Origin: Leptolyngbya sp. FACHB-8
GTDB lineage: Bacteria; Cyanobacteriota; Cyanobacteriia; Elainellales; Elainellaceae
Assembly (NCBI RefSeq): GCF_014695575.1
Contig: NZ_JACJOO010000015.1
Location: 1 to 64,000, forward strand
Reading direction: 5' to 3'
DNA: 64,000 nt
The translations under genes were made by a program, and so were the position numbers. How positions within the stretch are numbered: position 1 is the stretch's first letter; the number at the start of each line of letters is the position of its first letter. Of this stretch, positions 1 to 7,534 are shown in pieces. The notes below the pieces were generated by a model. The model was not told where the DNA came from and ran no database searches. It saw nothing but the letters and a program-made list of their open reading frames with translations.

Positions 1-459
1 GTCTTGTTGAAGGGCTCGAGGACGAGGCACTTTCAGTTTCGCCTTCAGTTCGTAGCGCACCACCCGGTAGAGCGTGCCATACTCCACCGTCAACTGACAG
101 CTTTGCTGTAACCATTGTTGGATCTCGATGTAACTGTGAAACCCCTCCGGTTGGGCTAATCGAGCTTTCAGCTTCTCCAGGGCCTCTCCTTGAATTTTTC
201 GAGCCGCACCGGGGGCGGTGCCCTTTGTCAGCAAGGCGCTTAGTCCCCCTTGCCGATAACGGCTCATCCAGCGAGTAATTGTTGCCTTGTCTCGGTTGCA
301 GCGCTCTGCTAGCTCACTTCGGTTGCTCACCTCTCCCTGCTTCAACCACACCAGCATCTGTAAGCGTTCTTTTTGGCTCACGCTACGAGCGTGGTGCAAC
401 GATTTCTCTAACTGCTCCAGGCTCTCCGTCACCGTGACTTGAAAAGGACGTCCTGTCAT
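1..459 (-). CDS. IS630-type transposase, N-terminal part (runs off the window)
   Basis: The reading frame opens with MTGRPFQV at 459 and stays open to the window edge (153 codons), so the C-terminal catalytic half is not seen. The visible part is a helix-turn-helix region (about residues 35-75, with RCNRDKATITRWMSRYR) followed by a second winged-helix-like block ending near LYRVVRYELKAKLKVPRPR. This is the usual DNA-binding front of IS630/Tc1-mariner transposases, which in full carry a DDE domain behind it. The frame lies just inside a sequence (496-518) that also forms the ends of a small palindromic element at 17566-17657, supporting an insertion sequence. Whether the catalytic half is intact cannot be judged. 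Confidence 0.82.
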   Translation of the reverse strand, partial: MTGRPFQVTVTESLEQLEKSLHHARSVSQKERLQMLVWLKQGEVSNRSELAERCNRDKATITRWMSRYRQGGLSALLTKGTAPGAARKIQGEALEKLKARLAQPEGFHSYIEIQQWLQQSCQLTVEYGTLYRVVRYELKAKLKVPRPRALQQD

Positions 460-518
460 CGCCCATCACCTCAAAGAGGACTCTTCTAGTTTGGCGCAGC
501 TTCATATTTGTTTGGTAT
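1..518 (-). mobile_element. IS630-family insertion sequence, one end inside the window
   Basis: The transposase frame (1-459) is followed by a terminus at about 496-518, reading GCAGCTTCATAT then GGTAT. The same 23 bp, with 3 mismatches, is the inverted terminal repeat of the palindrome at 17566-17657. The exact outer boundary and target duplication cannot be set because the other end is outside the window. Confidence 0.7.
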
Positions 519-539
519 CAGGTTAAATAAACAAGTGGG

Positions 540-1343
540 TTAAGCAGAGGGCGATCGCCCAATCCGCTCTGCCGTCCGCAGAATTTGCCCTGCCAGCACC
601 GCTGCCCCAAACCCATTGTCAATATTCACCACACCGATCCCTGCTGCGCAGGAATTCAGCATTGTTAGCAATGGCGCCAACCCTCCGAAACTGGCTCCAT
701 AACCCACACTAGTGGGCACTGCAATCACTGGGCAGCTTGCTAAGCCTGCGACTACACTGGGCAACGCTCCTTCCATTCCGGCCACCACGATCAGGACATC
801 CGCCGCTTGCAGCCGGTGACGGTTGCTGAGCAGACGATGAATTCCAGCTACCCCCACATCCCACAACCGCTGCACACGGAATCCTGACAATTCAGCCGTG
901 ATAGCGGCTTCTTCCGCTACGGGCAGATCAGCCGTTCCCGCCGAAATCAAGGTGATAGTGCCAGAATGCTGGGGTTTGGGCATCCCTGATGAATCCGTTG
1001 GTGACTGGATTAGGGCACAAATACGGGCGGTCGCGAAATAGAGTAAGTCGGGAATTTGCGATCGCACCTGCTGATAGACCTCCGGCTCTATCCGTGTTGC
1101 CATAATTACCGGCGTCCGGGGCCGCATGGTGTGAATAATCTGGCTAATCTGCTCCGGAGTTTTCCCAGGTCCCCAGATCACCTCCGGAAAACCCGTTCGC
1201 AAAGCCCGATGGTGGTCGATGTTGGCAAAATCTGATACCGGTTCAAAGTCGAGATTCTTGAGCTTGGAGAAAGCCGTTTCGGGACTGACTGCGCCAGATG
1301 CAACGGCTTCGAGAAGGTTTTGGAGGGCTTCGGGTTGGGTCAC
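540..1343 (-). CDS. larB: LarB, pyridinium-3,5-biscarboxylate synthase for the nickel-pincer cofactor
   Basis: The 267-residue protein has the LarB layout: a helical N-terminal part (about 1-100) and a PurE/AIR-carboxylase-like C-terminal domain (about 125-265) with TAGTADLPVAEEA, VAGMEGALPSVVAGLASCPVIAVPTSVGYG and NIDNGFGAA. LarB carboxylates and hydrolyses nicotinic acid adenine dinucleotide in making the nickel-pincer nucleotide cofactor of lactate racemase-type enzymes (family knowledge). No larC, larE or larA is in the window, so the other steps would be encoded elsewhere; stand-alone larB genes are common in cyanobacteria. It lies right beside the IS630 terminus at 518, only about 20 bp from its stop codon, so its 3' untranslated region may have been altered by the insertion. 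Confidence 0.93.
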   Translation of the reverse strand: MTQPEALQNLLEAVASGAVSPETAFSKLKNLDFEPVSDFANIDHHRALRTGFPEVIWGPGKTPEQISQIIHTMRPRTPVIMATRIEPEVYQQVRSQIPDLLYFATARICALIQSPTDSSGMPKPQHSGTITLISAGTADLPVAEEAAITAELSGFRVQRLWDVGVAGIHRLLSNRHRLQAADVLIVVAGMEGALPSVVAGLASCPVIAVPTSVGYGASFGGLAPLLTMLNSCAAGIGVVNIDNGFGAAVLAGQILRTAERIGRSPSA

Positions 1344-1777
1344 GAGTGAGTGAGTAGATGGGTGGATGGTTGAAGGAGTAGGGGCTTAGGGGTTCACGGA
1401 GTGAAGGCGGGTGTCTCAGGTCTATTGTGCCGTGAGTGAGAGGAAATGGTGAATGGGAAGGGAGCGTGCCTTTACCTCAGTTAAGATAAGCTGTTCACTC
1501 AAATTCTCTAAAACATCTTCGGGACAAGCTGGATCACCTATTGTTTTACGTGCCTTGTGTACGCAAAAATGGGCTTTCCTAATGGTTGTGCAACGCGCAG
1601 CCCTTAGGAAAGCCCTCACCCTCAATCCCGATTAGCAGAAATGTAACAGGTATAAGGGATTGCCTATTCAGGCTCAGGCTCAGTGAGCAACGAGCCTACT
1701 ACACTAGGCATTCACCCACCATAGCCAGCCTTTTCCTACCCAGGTAATCGCCAACCCTGGATACCTATCCTCAAAAA
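1344..1777. other. Intergenic, 434 bp, with one palindrome
   Basis: No convincing gene. Two overlapping open frames on opposite strands (about 1422-1635) lack family resemblance and span the palindrome at 1571-1615. The segment separates two genes that both read leftward, so it should hold the larB promoter; no promoter motif could be assigned. Confidence 0.6.
1571..1615. repeat. Palindromic element with worn arms
   Basis: GGGCTTTCCTAA at 1571-1582 pairs with TTAGGAAAGCCC at 1604-1615, and pairing continues inward with a few mismatches, giving about a 21 bp stem. No T-run follows on either strand, so it is more like a decayed member of the palindromic repeats of this genome than a terminator. 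Confidence 0.6.
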
Positions 1778-2668
1778 TTACAGAAAAACTAACTTGCCAC
1801 TATCCCCATCTATCCGCACTGGAACACCCACCGGTAATGCCGCATTAGGGCCATCATGACCAAAAGGCAACTCCGCCACTACCGGGATACCCAGGTCTTC
1901 AAGGCGATCGCGCAATACCCCCTCCACCGTAAAGCTGGGAACATTAGGGGGTGGCTCACACTGACTAAAGCGCCCTACAGCAATACCCTTGACCTGTTTC
2001 AGTAAGCCAGTCAATCGCCAATGGGTTAACATTCGATCGACGCGGTAGGGTGCTTCTGTCACATCTTCAATGGCGAGGATCACGCCATCCAGATCAGGTT
2101 GCAGGGGCGTATGGAGCAGATGGGTCGCTACGGTCAAGTTAGCCGGGAGCAATCGCCCCTCAGCTTGTCCGTTCACCCAGGTTTTGCCCTGGATGGGTAA
2201 AAGCGATCCCCCCTCCACCCAGTCAAACAATCGTTGTATTGACCACCCCGGTTCCTTCGCAAGAGTGGTGAGCAATGGCCCATGTACTCCAGAAACACCA
2301 CATAGACTGAGGCTCCACAGCAAGCTGGTGATATCAGAAAACCCAATCATCCATTTGTTAGGGCGATCGCCCCAATCCCAGGCTTCTAATAACCGCATAC
2401 TGCCGTAGCCACCTCGGGCACACAGCACTCCCCGGCATGCAGGATCATCCCATGCTTCCTGAAGCTGTCGCCGCCGCTCGTCATCCTTACCGCCCAAGTA
2501 TCCCCAACGACGGTCAAACCCGTGGGGCACCTCGACTCGAAAGCCGTGGGATCGCCAGATCTCCACGCCTTTGTTGAACATTTCTACCTCTCGCACGGCC
2601 CCACTGGGAATGACGACTCGTAGCAGATCGCCCGCTTTCAAGGGCTCAGGTGGCAAACAACGTAGCAT
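1778..2668 (-). CDS. ldcA: LD-carboxypeptidase, peptidase family S66
   Basis: The 296-residue product matches the S66 LD-carboxypeptidases, which remove the terminal D-alanine from tetrapeptide stems during murein recycling. Visible signatures are CARGGYGSMRLLE (about 83-95), IGFSDITSLL with the likely nucleophile Ser111, AIEDVTEAPYRVDRML carrying the expected Glu, and PFGHDGPNAALPVGV carrying the expected His near the C terminus. These give the Ser-His-Glu triad of the family. No signal peptide is seen, fitting a cytoplasmic enzyme. Length is normal for the family (about 300). It stands alone, with a repeat element in the space on its upstream side. Confidence 0.93.
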   Translation of the reverse strand: MLRCLPPEPLKAGDLLRVVIPSGAVREVEMFNKGVEIWRSHGFRVEVPHGFDRRWGYLGGKDDERRRQLQEAWDDPACRGVLCARGGYGSMRLLEAWDWGDRPNKWMIGFSDITSLLWSLSLCGVSGVHGPLLTTLAKEPGWSIQRLFDWVEGGSLLPIQGKTWVNGQAEGRLLPANLTVATHLLHTPLQPDLDGVILAIEDVTEAPYRVDRMLTHWRLTGLLKQVKGIAVGRFSQCEPPPNVPSFTVEGVLRDRLEDLGIPVVAELPFGHDGPNAALPVGVPVRIDGDSGKLVFL

Positions 2669-2798
2669 AGCCGATGCAGATAACGCTCCGCAGGAGAGGA
2701 TTCATCCATGAACTATCGCAGAAAGTGTGACCTTTCGTACATGGGTCTTATTACTTTATGGACAAAAAACGAGGGAATCAAGTTTTTTCAGGAATTGT

Positions 2799-2930
2799 CA
2801 GCAATTCTCATTTTGGAATCCAGCCCGAAAACTGCGGGCCTGTAGCGAGTGGTTTTCAGGCTTCAAAGCCGAGAGTTCGCGCCCGTCGGGCGCGAACTCT
2901 CGGCTTTGAAGCTCATAATGAGAATTGCTG
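2799..2930. repeat. Family D palindromic element, copy 1
   Basis: A perfect 14 bp terminal inverted repeat, CAGCAATTCTCATT at 2799-2812 and its complement at 2917-2930, encloses a near-perfect hairpin (stem TTCAAAGCCGAGAGTTCGCG at about 2862-2881 with its complement ending at 2910). A shorter copy with the same ends is at 30812-30901. Non-coding; MITE-like. It ends 9 bp from the stop codon of the STAND gene at 2940. Confidence 0.82.
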
Positions 2931-2939
2931 AAGTCCGCT

Positions 2940-5900
2940 TCAGAAACGCTGCTGGCTTCTGATATTGTTTGCTTGAGCTTCTTGCTTCCTTTCTTTAGAA
3001 ACCATAGCCATTGACACGACTAAAGCCAGAAGCAGGCTTAATAGAGATAGACCCAATACTCCAGAAGCTATCTTTAACCGTCGTTCGGCCTTGAAACGTA
3101 GCTTATGTGCTTCTTCAAGAGTTTCGGTCGTTTTTTGTGTTTGCTCATCATGGTCCTGACGTTCGGCTAAGGTTGCCTGTTGAACTTCAGATTTTAGGGA
3201 CAGAGTTTCAGATTGCTCGAATGGCTTCAACAGCCCTTGTCTGCCGGGTGCATATTTTTTACGTATTGCTTCGGCGATGTAGTCATGGATGAGCTGGTAG
3301 CGATCATCGGGTTGTTCTGGCAGGTACGTCACAAGACCAGAGCCGGAAAGCATACGTAGCACGTAGTCCAGGGAGTCCTTAAAATGCTTGATTGGGTGAG
3401 TGGATAGGTCAGTTGGTGGAGCCGGTAAGGGGAAATCAGCGGTTTCCAGTTCTCGTAGGAGTTCTGGGCGGGTTTTAAGCGGGCGGGTGCCGCGTTCGTC
3501 GGTGAGTTCGTAGAGGACGCGGGCTGACAGGGCGGCATATTCCTCGCCACAGTCTTGTACGACTTCTTGAAGGTAGCGGGTGACAAGTTCTTCTTTGGGT
3601 TTGGGGCCAAGAGCGTGGTAGTCGGCCAGAGTGTGAATCCCTTCGGTTTCCAGCTGGGTTCCAACGACTTGTAGTTCGATGGGACGAACTTCTTGAAGTT
3701 CTCCGGCGAGGTCGTTGACTAACGCGTTGATGAGCTCGGGTTCCAAGTAGAGGCGCGATCGCCTTGTCAAATCCTCAATAATGGCCTTTGCATCGGTGGG
3801 GGAAAAGTTGCCCAAACCATACAACACATTGTTGCTGAGAATATCACTGCCGATTGCCCCTAAACCTTTAACCTTATTCGCTTCTAGTAAGTAGTGAATG
3901 TAATCCTCGCGAAGTGAAAGAATCACATTAATGAATGGGATCTGTAAACAGTCACCTAAAAATTCGAAAAAACGACGGCGATCGATCGCATTCGGATTTG
4001 CAAAGAAGAATTCTTCAAATTGATCAAAGATGAGAATAGGCCGGAGATTCTGGTTGTCACATTCTCTCAACTGCTGGAGAACATAATCTAACATTCGCTT
4101 TTGAAGCTCAGGCTGTGAATCTGCTTGAGCATGGTTAGAGGATTTAGCAGAGACAACCGTGAAGAACGCTTGATTGAGAGTTGAGGTAAGTGGTTCTGGT
4201 AACTGTGAAGAACGTACAGCAAGAACTTCTGCTGCTTGCACAGATAAATCACCAGTCCAATCCGTATACTTTCGCACCAGTACCACGCGATTCTCACGGG
4301 TGCCGATCGCCCGGCCCTTCAGCGTCGGAATCAACCCTGCATTCATCAGCGAACTTTTGCCGACACCGGATGAACCGTGAATCACTGTCAGCTTGAAATC
4401 ATTACGTCCAATCCGTTCCAACAGCCGTTGTAAATCCAACTGGCGCCCAGATACACGAATTTCTGGAGCCAAGTCGTCAGGATTGTTGGCTTCTGTCAGA
4501 AGTCGTGCCTGGGCACCCAGGCGACCTGCTCCCACAAAGGCACGGATCCCGGCGATTTTCTCTACTTCCAGACGAGCTTGTTTTAGCTTAAAAGCATCCA
4601 GGTAGCGTTTTTGTTGCCAATACAACTCCCGCAATGCTTCCAGGGTGCGGCAGTAGGTGGTGGGGTGGCCGCGATCGCCCAGCTCCTGTGCTTGTTCTAA
4701 CAGGGCGATCGCCTCCTCCACGTTGCCCATTTCTGCCTCGGCTCGCGCCTGAAAGGAGAGGTACAAGCCTTCTGGCCAGTGATACGGCCAACCGAGGGGG
4801 GCGATCACCTGTAACGCCTGCTGCGCATAGTCCCGAGCCTGAGCCCATTGCTTTCGATCTAGCGCAGCCTCGGCCAGAAAACCATAGGGTTCTCCAGCCC
4901 TTGTGGGCATATCGTAGGTCGCATGCAGAGAAATTGCCCGTCGCGACATTTCCTCCAGGGCACCCCAATCCTCCAGTCGACGTAAGGTACGCAGTAATCG
5001 CAGGATGATTTTGGCGCTCATGTCAGGGCGATCGCACTGGTCAAACAGCAACACTGCCTCTGTCAGAGAGGCCCGCGCTACTTCCCAATCCGCTTGCTTG
5101 TAAGGCAGATAGCTAGTGCGGCGAGCCAGATCAATCTGTTGAAATTGGCAACGGCCCAGAAAAAATAGGGCAAGACCCAGTTTCAAATTGGACAGGGACT
5201 GCGGGACGGGCGCATTAGGAGCGACAAGAATAGTGGGGAGGTAAGTGCGGTAGTGGATGATGGTGTTTTGAAAAAATTCAATTGCCGCTTCAAGCGCTTC
5301 CAAAGTTGCACTGTTACGGCGGGACAGGTGGCAACCCTGAATAAAGTCCAGATCTGCCTGGAGATCGGCGCGTAGGCCAATGCCCTGATCTTCGAGGAAT
5401 TGCAGTGCGTTGGGGAGCTCTGAACGTTGCAAGTCGCCCAGGTGAGTGATGCGGCCAATGGCATCGGGCAAATCCTTCTCCTCTGGGTTGAAAGCAGCTT
5501 TGAAGATGGCATGACACCCCTGTTCTAGAGATTGCAGAATGGCGAAGGGGGCGATCGCAAACACCGGGGTATCCACCGGAGCCCAACTCTCAAAATTAGG
5601 GGCGCGGTTTTTGAAGCCGTTGAACTGGCTGTCGTCCAACCAGAAGACCAGCGGAAAAGCAAAGTTTTTGCGGAACTCCTCCCGCGCTGAATCTGCGGCG
5701 GCAAATAGTTTGTCTAAATCACGAACATGCTCAAAACCAATGACCAAAACCGCTTCAGGATCTTGGTCAGTCATTGCTTCCCGAATGGTGGTGTAGAGCT
5801 TTTCGGCCTCGTTGGTAAGGGTGACGACCTGGATGCGAACCGGACAGATTTCTTGCAAACGGGTGATCAGATGCGATCGCACATTTCCATAATTGCAACG

Positions 5901-6008
5901 CGCCAACAGTAGATGAAATTCCCCCACAGACCATTCGATTGTCTGCGCTAACTCCTCCAGGGCTTCGCGGTTGCGAATCTCAATCTCATCCAAAGGCGCG
6001 TCATTCAT
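2940..6008 (-). CDS. TPR and nSTAND1 NTPase with C-terminal membrane anchor
   Basis: The 1022-residue protein has three parts. Residues 1-170 resemble a P-loop-less ATPase-type sensor domain, with LVIGFEHVRDL near 88-98 and FPLVFWLDD at 118-126 as degenerate strands. Residues about 190-490 are helical repeats of TPR type. Residues about 515-900 form a STAND NTPase (nSTAND1) with Walker A GSSGVGKSS (545-553, Lys551) and Walker B PILIFDQFEEF (657-667). A coiled stretch (about 930-975) leads to one membrane helix (978-1003) and only about 19 more residues. Related nSTAND1 proteins often continue after the helix into WD40 or other sensor repeats, so this one may be shortened. Its ATG overlaps the stop of the upstream ATPase gene by 4 bp (ATGA), showing translational coupling. 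STAND proteins act as ligand-triggered oligomerising switches in signalling, programmed death or phage defence (family knowledge); the trigger and output here are unknown. Confidence 0.85.
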   Translation of the reverse strand: MNDAPLDEIEIRNREALEELAQTIEWSVGEFHLLLARCNYGNVRSHLITRLQEICPVRIQVVTLTNEAEKLYTTIREAMTDQDPEAVLVIGFEHVRDLDKLFAAADSAREEFRKNFAFPLVFWLDDSQFNGFKNRAPNFESWAPVDTPVFAIAPFAILQSLEQGCHAIFKAAFNPEEKDLPDAIGRITHLGDLQRSELPNALQFLEDQGIGLRADLQADLDFIQGCHLSRRNSATLEALEAAIEFFQNTIIHYRTYLPTILVAPNAPVPQSLSNLKLGLALFFLGRCQFQQIDLARRTSYLPYKQADWEVARASLTEAVLLFDQCDRPDMSAKIILRLLRTLRRLEDWGALEEMSRRAISLHATYDMPTRAGEPYGFLAEAALDRKQWAQARDYAQQALQVIAPLGWPYHWPEGLYLSFQARAEAEMGNVEEAIALLEQAQELGDRGHPTTYCRTLEALRELYWQQKRYLDAFKLKQARLEVEKIAGIRAFVGAGRLGAQARLLTEANNPDDLAPEIRVSGRQLDLQRLLERIGRNDFKLTVIHGSSGVGKSSLMNAGLIPTLKGRAIGTRENRVVLVRKYTDWTGDLSVQAAEVLAVRSSQLPEPLTSTLNQAFFTVVSAKSSNHAQADSQPELQKRMLDYVLQQLRECDNQNLRPILIFDQFEEFFFANPNAIDRRRFFEFLGDCLQIPFINVILSLREDYIHYLLEANKVKGLGAIGSDILSNNVLYGLGNFSPTDAKAIIEDLTRRSRLYLEPELINALVNDLAGELQEVRPIELQVVGTQLETEGIHTLADYHALGPKPKEELVTRYLQEVVQDCGEEYAALSARVLYELTDERGTRPLKTRPELLRELETADFPLPAPPTDLSTHPIKHFKDSLDYVLRMLSGSGLVTYLPEQPDDRYQLIHDYIAEAIRKKYAPGRQGLLKPFEQSETLSLKSEVQQATLAERQDHDEQTQKTTETLEEAHKLRFKAERRLKIASGVLGLSLLSLLLALVVSMAMVSKERKQEAQANNIRSQQRF

Positions 6009-7357
6009 GCCTGTAGCTCTTTAGAGTTCAGCAAAATCGGATTCACATCAAACCACGACTCCCCGCGATCGCGATACTCGAATACCAGCCGACTGCTAAT
6101 CATCGTCTGATAATCATCATCGCCGCTCACCTTTTTACGTTGACGCACCCGTCGCAAGAGTTCCCATTCTGGATCAGAAATATGCATCGTCATCTCATTG
6201 CGGTAAGAACGGATGACATCGTCTAGTTGCGATCGCTTTAATGGCAGGGTTTTCCCTCCCTTTTTAATCCACGCATTCAAGATCCGCAACAGATCCCGTA
6301 CATGGCCTCCGCTCATGCAACACAGATAATCCAGTGATTCGAGGCTATCAAATATTTGGGTTAGATTGGCAAATCGATCTTTGTCTGTCATACCCGGAAA
6401 AGCTCGTGCTAGTACCATCCGTCGCAATAGGCCCAACCCCTCTTCGCAGGGCTGCCCATCCTGAAACTGAACAGGTACCATCGGCAGTACCTTCGGGTCT
6501 TCAGGAAAACGTTGGGTGAGCATCCCGTACTGGTTGGAAAACTTCAGTGCCAAGGGCATCGTGTAGACCAAATGGCAGTGCAGATTCTTTAGGCAATCAC
6601 TCTGGTCAATAAACAAATATTCCTGTTGAGGCCGTCCGTGAGCTTTGGGGCGATTGTCGATGCGATCCAAGTTATCTACAATCACCACCAATCCAACTTT
6701 CCCAAGTTGCTTCAGACGGGCGATCGCCGGCTCCAGCAATTCTGTATTGATTGCTTCCACCAGCTTGTTCTTCTGTGGCCCCAGGTAGTTGTTGAGGCGA
6801 TCGCGTAAGGTCGAATCATTCTTCGCCTTTGCCGTGAGCTTACCAATTCCCAGGGATAGGGAAAACTCGCCATCCCCATTGACGGAAGCTCCCATACCAG
6901 CTACTTCCGCCTCTGCACCCACAAATTCAATTTCCGTCGTCAGGATTTTTGCAGCCCCTTGAAGGATGGATTTGAGTCCCTTTGGCTCTGCCAGTTGCAG
7001 AGATTCCAGGCTCTGACTAACGCGGCGGGCGATCGCCAGCAAGACATCGCCAATGTCCACATCCGCCATTTCCAGGTCATCATCTGACTCAAAGTAAATG
7101 ACGTGGAAGCCCTCTTCTTCTAGCTCTTTCTTCAGCCGCAGTAGTTCGGTAGATTTGCCACAACCGATGTGCCCGGTGAATAACGTGCAGGTTGGCGCAT
7201 TGGGCGAGAAAAAGCTGATGTTGTCCTTCAGTTCCTGGATGATTTGCCCACCGCGCACAGCGGAGAAATCGATGTAGAGTTCGCGATCGCCCGCATTCTC
7301 CACATTCAACGTTCGGCTGGGGTTTGTTGCATTGAAAAAATCCCGTACATCCAGCAC
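6005..7357 (-). CDS. P-loop AAA/STAND-like ATPase, partner of the nSTAND1 protein
   Basis: The 450-residue protein carries a clear Walker A, GHIGCGKST (62-70, Lys68), and a Walker B, VGLVVIVDNLDRI (221-233), with a probable sensor region around LHCHLVYTMPLALKF (about 258-272). A C-terminal basic and winged-helix-like part (about 395-445, ending RLVFEYRDRGESWFDVNPILL) follows. The arrangement resembles Orc/Cdc6-type and STAND AAA ATPases. It is the first gene of a two-gene unit, and its TGA overlaps the ATG of the next gene (6005-6008), so the two products are probably made in a fixed ratio and may form a complex. No transmembrane segment is seen. The function is not recognised. Confidence 0.82.
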   Translation of the reverse strand: MLDVRDFFNATNPSRTLNVENAGDRELYIDFSAVRGGQIIQELKDNISFFSPNAPTCTLFTGHIGCGKSTELLRLKKELEEEGFHVIYFESDDDLEMADVDIGDVLLAIARRVSQSLESLQLAEPKGLKSILQGAAKILTTEIEFVGAEAEVAGMGASVNGDGEFSLSLGIGKLTAKAKNDSTLRDRLNNYLGPQKNKLVEAINTELLEPAIARLKQLGKVGLVVIVDNLDRIDNRPKAHGRPQQEYLFIDQSDCLKNLHCHLVYTMPLALKFSNQYGMLTQRFPEDPKVLPMVPVQFQDGQPCEEGLGLLRRMVLARAFPGMTDKDRFANLTQIFDSLESLDYLCCMSGGHVRDLLRILNAWIKKGGKTLPLKRSQLDDVIRSYRNEMTMHISDPEWELLRRVRQRKKVSGDDDYQTMISSRLVFEYRDRGESWFDVNPILLNSKELQA

Positions 7358-7420
7358 TGGAAGGGTACCTCAGTGTCATTTTGTTGTGGGAATCATAGCA
7401 TTTGAGAAATTGAACTGAGC

Positions 7421-7482
7421 TGCCATACCCAAAGAGACACTGGGAGTTCGCAAAAACTTCCAGTGTCTCTTTGGGTATGGCA
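7421..7482. repeat. Perfect 23 bp-stem palindrome
   Basis: TGCCATACCCAAAGAGACAC plus TGG (7421-7443) pairs perfectly with 7460-7482 around a 16-base loop. It sits upstream of the ATPase/STAND pair and downstream of the RTX adhesin. There is no T-run. It could be a MITE or could fold in the leader of the 7357 gene. Confidence 0.8.
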
Positions 7483-7495
7483 ACTTTGTTTACTA

Positions 7496-7525
7496 AGGAT
7501 TGAGCTGCATTCAATGCTCAATCCT
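7496..7525 (-). terminator. Possible terminator of the RTX adhesin gene
   Basis: AGGATTGAGC at 7496-7505 pairs with GCTCAATCCT at 7516-7525 just past the stop codon at 7535. There is no clean T-run on the minus strand, so rho-independent function is uncertain. Confidence 0.4.
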
Positions 7526-7534
7526 GGAGAGCAT

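Noticed and set aside
1422-1635. Two overlapping small open frames on opposite strands
   Set aside because: Both run through the palindrome at 1571-1615 and show no recognisable protein pattern.
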